A DNA stretch of 64,000 nucleotides from Chryseobacterium sp. (GTDB lineage Bacteria > Bacteroidota > Bacteroidia > Flavobacteriales > Weeksellaceae), in assembly GCF_008014695.1 (NCBI RefSeq), contig NZ_VOXE01000004.1, positions 62,001 to 126,000 of the forward strand. Reading direction: 5' to 3'. The notes under the pieces were generated by a model. The model saw only the letters and a list, made by a program, of their open reading frames with translations. It made no database searches and was not told the origin of the DNA. A program made the translations under genes and the position numbers. Below are positions 51,374 to 60,139 of the stretch, piece by piece (position 1 is the stretch's first letter; each line of letters opens with the position of its first letter).

Positions 51374-52108
51374 TTATTTAAATAATTTCTGACATTTCAA
51401 GCAGACATAGGTTTTACGGTTCACTTTCCCCATCTCCTCTACCAAAAGTAAACTTTTGTCTTTCGGGCAGTTTTTTTTACCGTAAATCAATGCCTCTTCC
51501 TTTACGGTATCGTTTTTCAGGAGATCCAGAAACTCGTACGCGTAATTCACCACGGTTTCAATGAGATAAACCAGCTTTTTTTCAGGAATGTCTTTCACCA
51601 GACTGTCGGGATGAATTTTAGAGCGATACAGCGCTTCGATGCGGATGATATTGCCGACGCCCGTAAAAAGTTCCTGGTCCAGCAGCACGTCGCCGATCAT
51701 TTTACCGGCAAAATCTTCCTGAAGTGTTTTGAGGACGAACTCGCCGTCGAATTGCTTCTTCAGGATATCGGTCTTGAAATTGTAAAAGTCCTTTGGTTTT
51801 CCTTTGTGAAACTGGGTTTTCGTAACGTAAAAATTAATTTCGGCGTCCGCAAGATGCAAAGCGAAACTCGCATTCACTTTCTTGCGCTTGTTAATAAGCA
51901 TGCTGCCGAAAAGTCCCAGATGAACGCTTACAAAAAAATCCTTGAAGACAAAAAGCAGGTTTTTTCCGAAACTGTCAATTTCCAGAAGCTCCACCTTTTC
52001 AATAGCAGATTTGTCCATTTCACCGTAGCCCGAAGCTTCGGTAACGGTTTTGCCTTTATAGCGCTGGAGTTTGGTTTTCAGAGCGACGATTGAGGGTCCT
52101 TCCGGCAT
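51374..52108 (-). CDS. Fpg/Nei family DNA glycosylase with atypical zinc finger
   Basis: A 244-residue base-excision repair enzyme. It starts MPEGPSIVALKTKLQRYKGK (catalytic Pro2-Glu3) and contains the helix-two-turn-helix GVGNIIRIEALYRSKIHPDS. The C-terminal zinc finger should have two Cys pairs; here only one Cys is seen in the first half (KKNCPKDKSLLL) against two in the second half (YVCLKCQKLF), so one ligand is missing or replaced. It recognises oxidised bases, and is nearer endonuclease VIII than Fpg by text. It follows the catalase-like gene in the same orientation. Confidence 0.85.
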   Translation of the reverse strand: MPEGPSIVALKTKLQRYKGKTVTEASGYGEMDKSAIEKVELLEIDSFGKNLLFVFKDFFVSVHLGLFGSMLINKRKKVNASFALHLADAEINFYVTKTQFHKGKPKDFYNFKTDILKKQFDGEFVLKTLQEDFAGKMIGDVLLDQELFTGVGNIIRIEALYRSKIHPDSLVKDIPEKKLVYLIETVVNYAYEFLDLLKNDTVKEEALIYGKKNCPKDKSLLLVEEMGKVNRKTYVCLKCQKLFK

Positions 52109-52124
52109 TTTTCTGTTTTTTTTA

Positions 52125-53150
52125 TTATTTTTTCAGTTGATTCAGCGACTGACGGGTCGCGATCGATTTATTATAGATGTTCTGGCGGATTTTCTGCATC
52201 CTTCCGATCGGCTGAAGGATTTCTGCATTTTCAAAAGGGTTAAAAGACAGATTTTCGTAATCCATCGTCTCGTAACGCGAAATATCCTGTTTTGGCAGGA
52301 CGATTGTTCCGACCGTGATGAATTTCGAGTGTTTTTCTTTCCAGTTTTTCAGCAGATTGTTTACCGGCGTTTTTCTTTCACTGATTCCGACCTGTACCTG
52401 AAAATCCAGTGACAGTTCGTGGGTCAGGAAATATTCTTTCAACGACTTTGTTTGGTCAGCATTTGCTTCTTTCAGTTTTTTCTGAATAAAATGAGGTTTC
52501 ATACGGATCTTTACCACTTTTTCATCAAGCCGGAAACAGCCGACAGAATGGAAATCATATGCAGAAATAAACTGTTTTTCAATATCCAGCACTTTCATCA
52601 TATTGTTCAGGATCGAAAGGATCTGCCGGTCGAAAAACAAACTAAAACCTGCTTTTAATAGTCCGGGAATCTTAAAGATGGCCAAGGGTAAAAATTTACC
52701 GGCCGCAATAAAAAACTGGTTCGCTTTGATGTGGATTTTCAGGAATTTTGAAACGGAATTCGTTACAAAGACCGGCAGATTCACCAACGGAAATTTTGCG
52801 CTTACCGGAACATCTCTGTTAAAAATCTTTACTGAACAGCCGTAAATCGGGTATTCGCCGCCGCCTTTTGTCACAAAGAAATTCGGATGTGAATAGCGGA
52901 TAATGACGCCCAAATCATCACCGTTCAGAAGTTTTGAGAAATCTGCCGCATCATTTTCCACCGTCATAAAACTGCCGCGTACAAAACCGAACGCTTTTGC
53001 ATGGGCATTCCGCGTGGCGATTTTTTTTCTGTTCAGTTTATGCGAAACCGTGACGGCTTTTTCCACAAGCTGAACGTCTTCTTCCAGGAGGATTTCTTCT
53101 TCTGCCGTCAGTTCATCAAATTTTGGGGAATAGCGTAAAAAAGTTTTCAT
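52125..53150 (-). CDS. Catalase-fold protein without clear catalytic Tyr
   Basis: A 341-residue protein with the catalase-like segment NAHAKAFGFVRGSFMTVEND (residues about 47-66), in which the His of the HAKxxG motif is retained, and VIIRYSHPNFFVTKGGGEYP. A C-terminal SFNPFENAEILQPIGRMQKI resembles minicatalase-type (SrpA-like) proteins. The proximal haem Tyr motif of typical catalases is not seen, so peroxidase or haem binding is an inference. It lies between a nucleoid-associated protein gene and a DNA glycosylase gene in the same orientation, suggesting an oxidative DNA-damage theme. Confidence 0.6.
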   Translation of the reverse strand: MKTFLRYSPKFDELTAEEEILLEEDVQLVEKAVTVSHKLNRKKIATRNAHAKAFGFVRGSFMTVENDAADFSKLLNGDDLGVIIRYSHPNFFVTKGGGEYPIYGCSVKIFNRDVPVSAKFPLVNLPVFVTNSVSKFLKIHIKANQFFIAAGKFLPLAIFKIPGLLKAGFSLFFDRQILSILNNMMKVLDIEKQFISAYDFHSVGCFRLDEKVVKIRMKPHFIQKKLKEANADQTKSLKEYFLTHELSLDFQVQVGISERKTPVNNLLKNWKEKHSKFITVGTIVLPKQDISRYETMDYENLSFNPFENAEILQPIGRMQKIRQNIYNKSIATRQSLNQLKK

Positions 53151-53193
53151 ATCAAGTTTTTAAGGAAGAAGCCATCAAATCTGAAACCAATTC

Positions 53194-54210
53194 CTATTTC
53201 TCCTCTTCAAAATAAAGGCGGTAATATTTTCCTTTTTCGTCCTGCCCTGTTTCAATCATTTTTCGGTCGCCGTGCACGTAAATATGGAAGTTTTTGTCGA
53301 GTTTAATGACGCTTTTGAAGCCGCGGCTCTGTTTTTTTACCGCCGCTTCGTTGATGGCAAAATCTTCGGAAATGGAAATCTGCATTTCCTGTTCGTAGTC
53401 TGACTTGAAATTGCTGAAACTTTCGATGACATTTTTGTCTTCCAGGACTTCATTAGTGAATTCATCAAAGTCGAAGGTCTCCTTTTCCTTGAAAAAGGTG
53501 ATGGATTTATTCAAAAAATCTGCCTGATCGGCTTTTGTGGTTTCAAATTCCTGCGGAAGCTGTTTCGTAATGAAATCCTTGTACACAGAAAGCGTTTCCT
53601 GAGTGTGGAAATATTCATCATCGCGCTGTTTTACTTTCAGGAAATCCTCGAACCAGTAGTACATATCGCCGTTCTTGTTATTGTCGACGACTGAAACTGC
53701 ATAACCGGTTTCCTTGCTGCTGTTGTAAATCAACGCCCCTTTGTCGAGTTTTGAAAGGCCGATTCCGTAATCTTTTTCAATTTCGAAGGCTTCGTTTTTC
53801 GGAAAAATCTTGAGGAAAGGGTTCTTGCTTTCGGTTTTGAATATCCCGATCGAATCGATTTTATTGCCGTCGGCATTTTCTTCCCCTTCAAAATACACGA
53901 TGAAGAGTTCGCCGCTTTGCACGCGGGGATTTTCAGCAATATCGTACAGATGTTGCGCGATGTTCTCGGCTTCGTAAACAAATTTGGCCCTGTCTTCAAA
54001 AATCTCCGAAACTGAGCTGTAAACAGGATTATTCACCAGATAGGTGTCGCTGTAAAAGCGAAACTGCTCTTCGGATTTAAATGATTTCAGGAAAAAATCT
54101 TCCAGAAGTTCCTTCATTTCCTCTTCCAACTGCAGTTCTTCCTGAGAGAGGATTAGTGATTCCTGATTGATTCTGTTTCCGACTTTATGAACGATTATTT
54201 TTGAGAGCAT
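53194..54210 (-). CDS. Nucleoid-associated protein (NdpA/YejK family)
   Basis: A 338-residue protein starting at the Met at 54210 (MLSKIIVHKVGNRINQESLI), the usual start of this family; the frame remains open to 54336 but the added text looks non-coding. It shows the NdpA features: the N-terminal strand plus AEENIAQHLYDI-like helix (AENIAQHLYDIAENPRVQSG), central KLDKGALIYN and a C-terminal GFKSVIKLDKNFHIYVHGDR. It binds DNA and is associated with the nucleoid. It is transcribed upstream of the catalase-like gene. Confidence 0.85.
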   Translation of the reverse strand: MLSKIIVHKVGNRINQESLILSQEELQLEEEMKELLEDFFLKSFKSEEQFRFYSDTYLVNNPVYSSVSEIFEDRAKFVYEAENIAQHLYDIAENPRVQSGELFIVYFEGEENADGNKIDSIGIFKTESKNPFLKIFPKNEAFEIEKDYGIGLSKLDKGALIYNSSKETGYAVSVVDNNKNGDMYYWFEDFLKVKQRDDEYFHTQETLSVYKDFITKQLPQEFETTKADQADFLNKSITFFKEKETFDFDEFTNEVLEDKNVIESFSNFKSDYEQEMQISISEDFAINEAAVKKQSRGFKSVIKLDKNFHIYVHGDRKMIETGQDEKGKYYRLYFEEEK

Positions 54211-54637
54211 GGATGAATTTTGAAAGTGCGAAGATAATTTTTTCTTTATAATTGTATCGATGGTGGGCTGTACTAATTTGTATTTTATTTCCTGTTTGAG
54301 AATGATATTATTTACTACCATAATAATTGATTTCATCCTGGTTATATTTAATCGCTTTGCTTCGTTCTAAGTAATAAGGGTATTGTTATAGGAAATACCT
54401 TTTTAAAAACGACGCATATCATTCTGACTACACTTTGGTTTCTCTTTATGATGGAGATGGACTCCGTAAAACCATTTTTTTAGGTTTCTTCACTGCACGA
54501 TTCTTCGTTGAGAAATCCGGAGATTCGACGTAGTCAATGACAGGGACAGTCCTTTATAATGGGTACCGTTTTAAAATACAAATAAAAAATATGCACGCTT
54601 TTTGATGTGTGCAACACTCCACAACAAAAACAACACT
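54211..54637. other. Divergent intergenic region between nucleoid protein and Ku genes
   Basis: No gene is supported. The interval must hold promoters for both divergent genes but shows no clean TAnnTTTG box. It has clusters of pyrimidine-rich sequence and a shadow frame to 54336. Confidence 0.4.
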
Positions 54638-55417
54638 ATGAGAGCGATCTGGAATGGGGCCCTGGGATTCGGGCTGGTTAATATCCCCATTAAACTGTAT
54701 TCTGCAAGCGAAGAAAGCAATCTGGATCTGGATATGCTCGACAAGTCCGATCACAGCAATATCAAGTTCAAACGCGTGAACGAGAAATCGGGCAAGGAAG
54801 TGACCTTCGCGAATATTGTGAAAGGCTATAAACTCGAAGACGAATATGTGGTGCTCGACAAAGCGGATTTCGAAGCCGTGAGCCCTGAAAAATCCAAGAT
54901 CCTCTCCATCCGTCAGTTTGTGAGCCACGACGAGATCGACCCAGCCTATTTTGAAAACCCCTACTTCCTGGAACCCCAGAAAAACGGAGAAGACGCCTAC
55001 CGGCTTCTGCTTAAAGCCCTTATTAAGACGAAGATGGCCGGAATCGGGACCTTTATCCTGAGGGAAAAGGAAATCCTCTGCCTCGTGCGGCCATACGAAG
55101 ACAAAGTCCTGATGGTGAACCGCATGCGTTTCCCGGAAGAGATCCGCAGCTTTGAAGACCTTAAACTGCCTTCGAACAAAAAACCGAACGAAGACGAGAT
55201 GAAAATGGCCGAATCGCTCATCAAGCAGCTGGCCACAACCTTCGACCCGAAGAAATATGAAGACCATTATGCGGAGGACCTGCTGAAGATCATCCATGCC
55301 AAAGCAAAAGGCGAAACCGTAAAACCGTCGACTCCGGAAGAGAAAGCCGGCAAAGCCAAAGACCTTATGGCGCTGCTGAAAGCGAGTCTGGAGGGCGGGA
55401 AGAAGGAAGCGGGGTGA
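54638..55417 (+). CDS. ku: Ku protein (non-homologous end joining)
   Basis: A 259-residue bacterial Ku that forms a homodimer ring on DNA ends and recruits LigD. The start at 54638 (MRAIWNGALGFGLVNIPIKL) matches the family; an earlier Met at 54602 adds twelve unlikely residues. The beta-barrel core FKRVNEKSGKEVTFANIVKG and the helical arm region are present, ending in a short Lys/Gly tail (LEGGKKEAG). It is GC-richer than its neighbours. LigD follows 112 bases later. Confidence 0.95.
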   Translation: MRAIWNGALGFGLVNIPIKLYSASEESNLDLDMLDKSDHSNIKFKRVNEKSGKEVTFANIVKGYKLEDEYVVLDKADFEAVSPEKSKILSIRQFVSHDEIDPAYFENPYFLEPQKNGEDAYRLLLKALIKTKMAGIGTFILREKEILCLVRPYEDKVLMVNRMRFPEEIRSFEDLKLPSNKKPNEDEMKMAESLIKQLATTFDPKKYEDHYAEDLLKIIHAKAKGETVKPSTPEEKAGKAKDLMALLKASLEGGKKEAG

Positions 55418-55428
55418 AGGTAGAGTCA

Positions 55429-55463
55429 AGATATCAGATATTAGAGGTTAGAGGTTAGAGGTT
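55429..55463. repeat. Five tandem heptamers (AGANNTT)
   Basis: AGATATC, AGATATT and three AGAGGTT units with a period of 7, 66 bases upstream of the LigD start. Confidence 0.8.
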
Positions 55464-55529
55464 AGAAAAGATCCTATAAGAAATAAAGCCGCAATTCATT
55501 ACCACAATAACTCATCATTACATTCACCT

Positions 55530-56138
55530 ATGCCATTAGAAGAATACAACAAAAAACGCGATTTTAAACAGACTTCCGAGCCTGCGGGTGAGGAAAAAAG
55601 TTCGAAAGGGAAACTGAAATTTGTCGTTCAGCGCCATGCGGCTTCCCATCTGCATTATGACTTTCGCCTCGAAATGGAAGGCGTGCTGAAAAGCTGGGCC
55701 GTGCCGAAAGGGCCTTCTCTTAATCCGGCCGACAAGAGGCTGGCGATGATGGTGGAAGACCACCCTTTTTCGTACCGCACCTTTGAAGGCAGCATTCCGG
55801 AAGGAAACTACGGCGCCGGGGAAGTCGAGATCTGGGACGAAGGCACCTATGAACCGCTGGAAAAAACAGAGGGCAAAAGCGACGACCTCATTATGCGGGC
55901 CGAACTCCATAAAGAATCTTTGAAATTCAGGCTGCACGGTAAGAAGCTGAAAGGGGAATTTGCGCTGGTAAAGATCAAGAACAATACGGAAGGCAACGCC
56001 TGGCTGCTCATCAAGCATAAGGATGAATATGCCACCGATTCCTACGACGCCGAAGAAAATACAGACCCCGATTCCAAAGTAAGTGCTTATCTCGAAGAAA
56101 AAAGCGGTAAAAAAAAAGCCCTAAAATCTCGGAAATAA
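55530..56138 (+). CDS. ligD: LigD 3'-phosphoesterase domain (first part of split LigD)
   Basis: This 202-residue frame encodes the PE nuclease that trims 3' ends in end joining. Residues about 30-165 contain VVQRHAASHLHYDFRLEMEG with the His ligands, and MVEDHPFSYRTFEGSIPEGN with GAGEVEIWDEGTY, all typical of LigD phosphoesterase. It ends in a Lys-rich tail (KKKALKSRK) right after a run of nine A at 56109-56117. With one extra A the frame continues without interruption into the ligase domain at 56204. The stop is therefore a frame change rather than a natural end. Confidence 0.85.
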   Translation: MPLEEYNKKRDFKQTSEPAGEEKSSKGKLKFVVQRHAASHLHYDFRLEMEGVLKSWAVPKGPSLNPADKRLAMMVEDHPFSYRTFEGSIPEGNYGAGEVEIWDEGTYEPLEKTEGKSDDLIMRAELHKESLKFRLHGKKLKGEFALVKIKNNTEGNAWLLIKHKDEYATDSYDAEENTDPDSKVSAYLEEKSGKKKALKSRK

Positions 56139-56203
56139 AGGGGTATCGAAACCATGCGCCGGCCCTTACGGGAAGCAAGAAACTGAGCAGCTTCATCGTC
56201 CCG

Positions 56204-58081
56204 ATGCTCTGTCAGACCAAAGAAGAACCTTTCGACAGCAAAGACTGGGCGTTCGAGATCAAGTGGGACGGCTACCGCGCCATTGCCGACCTGAGAAAGG
56301 AGGTCCTGCTCTATTCCCGAAACGGACTGGACTTCGGCGGGAAGTTCAAAAAAATTGCGAACCAGCTGAAGTTTCAGGACCATGAAATGATCCTCGACGG
56401 GGAGGTTGTTGCGTACGACAGTGACGGAAAACCAAATTTCCAGTGGCTTCAGAATATCGCCGAACACCCGAAGGCCATGCTCATCTTTCAGGTCTTCGAC
56501 CTGCTTTGGCTGAACGGACATTCCACCGCAGACCTTTCTTATCTTCAGCGCAAGGAGCTCCTCAAAAACGCCCTGACGGAATCGGATCATATCAAATACA
56601 GCGACCATGTGCTGGAAAAAGGCAAAGATTTCTTCCGACTGGCCGAAAACATGGGCCTTGAAGGCATTGTGGCGAAAAAGACCGAGAGTACGTACAGTCC
56701 GGGGGTCAGGACTTCAGATTGGGTGAAGATCAAAAGCCAGCAGACCGAAGAGGTCATCATCTGCGGCTTTACCGAACCGAAAGGTTCGCGGGAGAAATTC
56801 GGGTCTCTTATTCTCGGGAGGTACGAAGGCGAGGAACTCGTGTTCTGCGGACATACCGGAACGGGATTCAATGCCGCCAAGCTGAAGGAGATCCATGCGA
56901 GGCTTGAACCGCTCATTATTGATGAACCGCTGTTCGCCTCGATGCCAAAAACCAATGCGAAAGCCACGTGGGTAAAGCCCGAAGTGGTGGCCGAGATCAA
57001 ATTCACCGAACTCACGAAAGACCATATCTTCCGCCATCCCGTTTTTCTGAGACTGCGCGATGACATCAATCCGAAAGACCTCCGTTTTTCTGAGGAAGAA
57101 AAAAACGAGAAAACCGAAGAGAACATCCCATTAAAACCTTTAAAAACCTCCGTCATGGAAAGAGAAAACGAAACCTCACTGACCCTGAACAAGCAGAAGG
57201 TCAAACTCACGAACCAGAACAAGCTTTATTACCCGAAAGACGGTGTAACGAAAGGAGATGTGATCGCCTATTACCAGTCGGTGGCGGATTTCATCCTGCC
57301 CCATCTGAAGAACCGGCCGCAGTCGCTGAACCGTTTCCCGAACGGCATCGACGGCATGAGTTTTTACCAGAAAGACGCATCCGACGATACTCCGGCGTGG
57401 CTCGAGACCGAAAAAGTGTTTTCCGAAAGCAACGAGAAATACATCAATTACCTCATCTGCAACGACCGGGCGGCTTTGGCTTATCTCAACAACCTTGGCT
57501 GCATTGAAATGAATGTGTGGACGAGCAATATCAAGACGCTCGACAAACCGGATTATCTCGTGCTCGATCTGGATCCTTCCGACAACAATACGTTTGAGGA
57601 TGTGATCACCACGGCCAAAATGGTGAAAGAGATTCTGGACACAGGAAATATCGACGGGTACTGCAAAACCTCCGGAAGTTCAGGAATCCACATCTACATC
57701 CCGATGGGGGCGAAATACACCTTTGACCAGGTGAAGGATTTCGGGCATGTGCTGATGCAGATGGTGCAGAAAAAACTGCCGGAAATCACGACCCTCGAGC
57801 GCAGCCTTCAGAAACGCGACAAAGACAAGATCTACCTCGATTACCTGCAGAACCGCCGCGGACAGACGCTGGCGAGTGTATACAGCATGCGGCCGAAAAA
57901 CGGCGCGCCGGTCTCGATGCCGATTGAATGGAAGGAACTGAAAAAAGGCCTTAAACCCACTGATTTTAATATTGAGAACGCCCTTGAACGCATGGAAAAA
58001 AACGGCGACCTCTTCAAGCCCGTCCTCGGCAAAGGCATTGATATGCTGAAGGCCATTGAGAAGCTGGGCGTGGAGGAATGA
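56204..58081 (+). CDS. ligD: LigD ligase and polymerase domains (second part of split LigD)
   Basis: This 625-residue frame has an ATP-dependent ligase domain with the adenylation site FEIKWDGYRAI (Lys20), then an oligonucleotide-binding region, and a primase-polymerase domain (about residues 330-625) with DLDPSD metal-binding Asp residues and KTSGSSGIHIYIP. The coding frame is open from 56111 and reads in-frame as PALTGSKKLSSFIVPMLCQ, so the start codon at 56204 is probably internal. Joined to the upstream PE frame it would be a full LigD of about 850 residues with the order PE-ligase-polymerase, the order seen in some bacteria. Confidence 0.9.
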   Translation: MLCQTKEEPFDSKDWAFEIKWDGYRAIADLRKEVLLYSRNGLDFGGKFKKIANQLKFQDHEMILDGEVVAYDSDGKPNFQWLQNIAEHPKAMLIFQVFDLLWLNGHSTADLSYLQRKELLKNALTESDHIKYSDHVLEKGKDFFRLAENMGLEGIVAKKTESTYSPGVRTSDWVKIKSQQTEEVIICGFTEPKGSREKFGSLILGRYEGEELVFCGHTGTGFNAAKLKEIHARLEPLIIDEPLFASMPKTNAKATWVKPEVVAEIKFTELTKDHIFRHPVFLRLRDDINPKDLRFSEEEKNEKTEENIPLKPLKTSVMERENETSLTLNKQKVKLTNQNKLYYPKDGVTKGDVIAYYQSVADFILPHLKNRPQSLNRFPNGIDGMSFYQKDASDDTPAWLETEKVFSESNEKYINYLICNDRAALAYLNNLGCIEMNVWTSNIKTLDKPDYLVLDLDPSDNNTFEDVITTAKMVKEILDTGNIDGYCKTSGSSGIHIYIPMGAKYTFDQVKDFGHVLMQMVQKKLPEITTLERSLQKRDKDKIYLDYLQNRRGQTLASVYSMRPKNGAPVSMPIEWKELKKGLKPTDFNIENALERMEKNGDLFKPVLGKGIDMLKAIEKLGVEE

Positions 58082-58274
58082 TGGATCATAATTCTGGATT
58101 GTGGATGATGGATGATGGGAGGTTTTAAGCTGTAAGCAGTACGCTGTATGCAATAAGATTTTAATGAGGAGTTTAGTCTGTTTTATTCTAACCTTTACTT
58201 TCTTAACCTTCTCACTTCATAGCTTTTGATATTTGACCGTGGCTGCGTCCTTCCCGCATCTTGTCCGAGATCTT

Positions 58275-58337
58275 TGTTCTTTGCTCTTTTTTCTTTTTTC
58301 ATGACTCCTGGCTCTTGATTCTTGCTCCTAGGCTCCC
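58275..58337. repeat. Nine degenerate heptamers (NNNTCTT type)
   Basis: Consecutive 7-base units such as TGTTCTT, TGCTCTT, TTTTCTT, GACTCCT, GGCTCTT and GATTCTT share the final TC(T/C)T. They lie 33 bases upstream of the DUF6526 gene. Confidence 0.55.
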
Positions 58338-58370
58338 ATTTTGGTTGGATTTTTGCATCACCCCTACCAT

Positions 58371-58808
58371 ATGAAACCTCAGAATTACAGCAACCACCGG
58401 AAGTTTTATGCTCCGCATCACTTTATTTACCTGCCTCTTCTCGGAATTTTATTGATTTTGGGAATCTGGAAATCGGTCGCAGATGAACCTCATCGTTTGG
58501 TCTGGATGCTATTTTCCGCCATAATCTTTCTGCTGGTTTATCTTGCGCTGATGGTGAGACAGCATTACGCGTTGGGCAATCAGGACCGCATTATCCGCCT
58601 TGAATTCAAGCAGCGCTATTATGAACTGTTCCAGAAAAGGTCTGATGAAGTGGTAGAAAAACTCAGTTTCAGTCAGATTGCTGCGCTCCGTTTTGCGGAG
58701 GATGAAGAATTTACCCTACTTTTGGATAAAGCTTTGAATGAACATCTCCCGGGAGATGCAATCAAAAAAAGCATCACCAAGTGGAGACCCGATGATCACA
58801 GGGTCTAA
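58371..58808 (+). CDS. DUF6526 membrane protein
   Basis: A 145-residue membrane protein from the ATG at 58371 (MKPQNYSNHRKFYAPHHF); an upstream ATG at 58341 is less likely. Two transmembrane helices (about 22-38 and 48-66) are followed by a basic amphipathic segment (QDRIIRLEFKQRYYELFQ) and a helical C-terminus. Text matches DUF6526. Function unknown. It is between the NHEJ and topoisomerase genes. Confidence 0.75.
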   Translation: MKPQNYSNHRKFYAPHHFIYLPLLGILLILGIWKSVADEPHRLVWMLFSAIIFLLVYLALMVRQHYALGNQDRIIRLEFKQRYYELFQKRSDEVVEKLSFSQIAALRFAEDEEFTLLLDKALNEHLPGDAIKKSITKWRPDDHRV

Positions 58809-58844
58809 TAAACCTAACAAGCAACATTAACTAAAAATTATATT

Positions 58845-59009
58845 ATGAAAAAGTTCACATTACTCAGCCTAATGACGATTGCCTTAATGACCCTTACCGG
58901 ATGCGATGCCATCGGAACAATATTTAAAGCCGGAATGTGGTGGGGAATCATCCTTGTTGTCGGTGTAGTAGGCCTGATCCTTTGGTTACTTACACGCGGT
59001 AAAAAATAA
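58845..59009 (+). CDS. Small lipoprotein-like membrane protein, 54 residues
   Basis: A short gene encodes MKKFTLLSLMTIALMTLTGC (lipobox with Cys near residue 20) followed by DAIGTIFKAGMWWG, then IILVVGVVGLILWLLTRGKK. The layout is a lipobox signal plus one membrane helix and a basic tail. Such 50-residue proteins with a WWGI motif are frequent in Bacteroidetes. It is 36 bases past the DUF6526 stop and 8 bases before the topoisomerase gene, so it belongs to the same unit. Confidence 0.75.
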   Translation: MKKFTLLSLMTIALMTLTGCDAIGTIFKAGMWWGIILVVGVVGLILWLLTRGKK

Positions 59010-59017
59010 TCGCCTCA

Positions 59018-60139
59018 ATGGATACGAACCTTCCCGGACTCGAGATCATTGCAAAGATCACCCCTGCCAAAATGGTGAAAATCATGAAGGATCCGGTGAA
59101 ATCTGCAAAGGCCGCGAGTCTGGTTTACACCACTGATCATATGGATCAGGGCGTCGTTCGGAAGAAAACCGGCAAAAAATTCATCTATTACTCAGAAGGA
59201 CAAAAAATCACTGACACACAGGAACTCGCGCGCATCAACAAGCTCGCGATCCCTCCCGCTTGGGAGAATGTCTGGATCTGCGCTCTTGAAAACGGACATC
59301 TTCAGGCAACCGGCATTGATGCCAAAAAACGCAAACAGTACCGATATCATTCTGTCTGGAATGCCCTTCGGAATCATACGAAGTTCTACCGGATGCTTCA
59401 GTTCGGCTATGCCCTGCCAAAGATCAGGCTTCAGCTCGAGAAAGATCTTGCCCTTAAAACCCTGGAAAAAAGAAAAGTTCTTGCGATAGTTGTAAGTTTG
59501 ATGGAAAGGACGAATATCCGGATTGGGAACAGTGTGTATGAAAAACTCTACGGATCTTTCGGACTCACGACACTGAAAGACAAGCATGTTGACATCACCG
59601 GACAAAAAATCAATCTTTCCTTTAAAGGCAAAAAGGGGATCTACCACGACATTGACCTTAAAAATGCCAGACTCGCGAGAGCCGTGCAGAACTGCAAGGA
59701 TATCCCCGGAAAAGAACTCTTCCAATTTTACGATTCCGCCGGACAACGACACGCGATTGAAAGCGGAATGGTGAATGAATACATCAAAGAAATCAGTGGG
59801 GAGGATTTTACGGCGAAGGATTTCAGAACCTGGTCCGGAACAGTGAATGCATTCATCGCCTTTAAAGAAATCGGCGAAGCCGAGAATGAAAAGGAGCACA
59901 AAACGAAAGTGAAAGAAGCTCTGGAAATGGTGGCTGCGCAGCTTGGGAATACTGCCACCGTGTGCCGAAAATACTACGTGCACCCGCTTGTCATCAGCCT
60001 TTACGAAAACGATTCAATGAAAAAATACCTCAGCGAACTCGATGTTATCGAAAAAGATGACGGCAAAAGCGGCCTTACGAAAGAGGAAAAAATTGTGATG
60101 AAGATGTTGGAAAACGAGAAGATGGCCGTGCAGTCCTGA
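59018..60139 (+). CDS. DNA topoisomerase IB
   Basis: A 373-residue type IB topoisomerase that relaxes supercoils by cutting one strand. The N-terminal IPPAWENVWICALENGHLQA and RKQYRYHSVWNALRN lead to the catalytic set: ERTNIRIGN (Arg), KGKKGIYHDI (Lys), the block FRTWSGTVNA (second Arg) and the nucleophile Tyr in CRKYYVHPLV near residue 327. It matches bacterial poxvirus-like enzymes in size and motif order. It is 8 bases after the small lipoprotein gene. Confidence 0.94.
   Translation: MDTNLPGLEIIAKITPAKMVKIMKDPVKSAKAASLVYTTDHMDQGVVRKKTGKKFIYYSEGQKITDTQELARINKLAIPPAWENVWICALENGHLQATGIDAKKRKQYRYHSVWNALRNHTKFYRMLQFGYALPKIRLQLEKDLALKTLEKRKVLAIVVSLMERTNIRIGNSVYEKLYGSFGLTTLKDKHVDITGQKINLSFKGKKGIYHDIDLKNARLARAVQNCKDIPGKELFQFYDSAGQRHAIESGMVNEYIKEISGEDFTAKDFRTWSGTVNAFIAFKEIGEAENEKEHKTKVKEALEMVAAQLGNTATVCRKYYVHPLVISLYENDSMKKYLSELDVIEKDDGKSGLTKEEKIVMKMLENEKMAVQS

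Noticed and set aside
53194-54336. Longer start for the nucleoid-associated protein at 54336
   Set aside because: The added 42 residues are not similar to the family, which begins at the Met at 54210.
54554-55429. Long minus-strand open frame opposite Ku (291 residues)
   Set aside because: It is the antisense of a clear Ku gene, lacks any family motif and arises from codon bias of the real gene.
59192-59983. Minus-strand open frame opposite topoisomerase IB (263 residues)
   Set aside because: Shadow of the topoisomerase IB gene with no recognisable domain.
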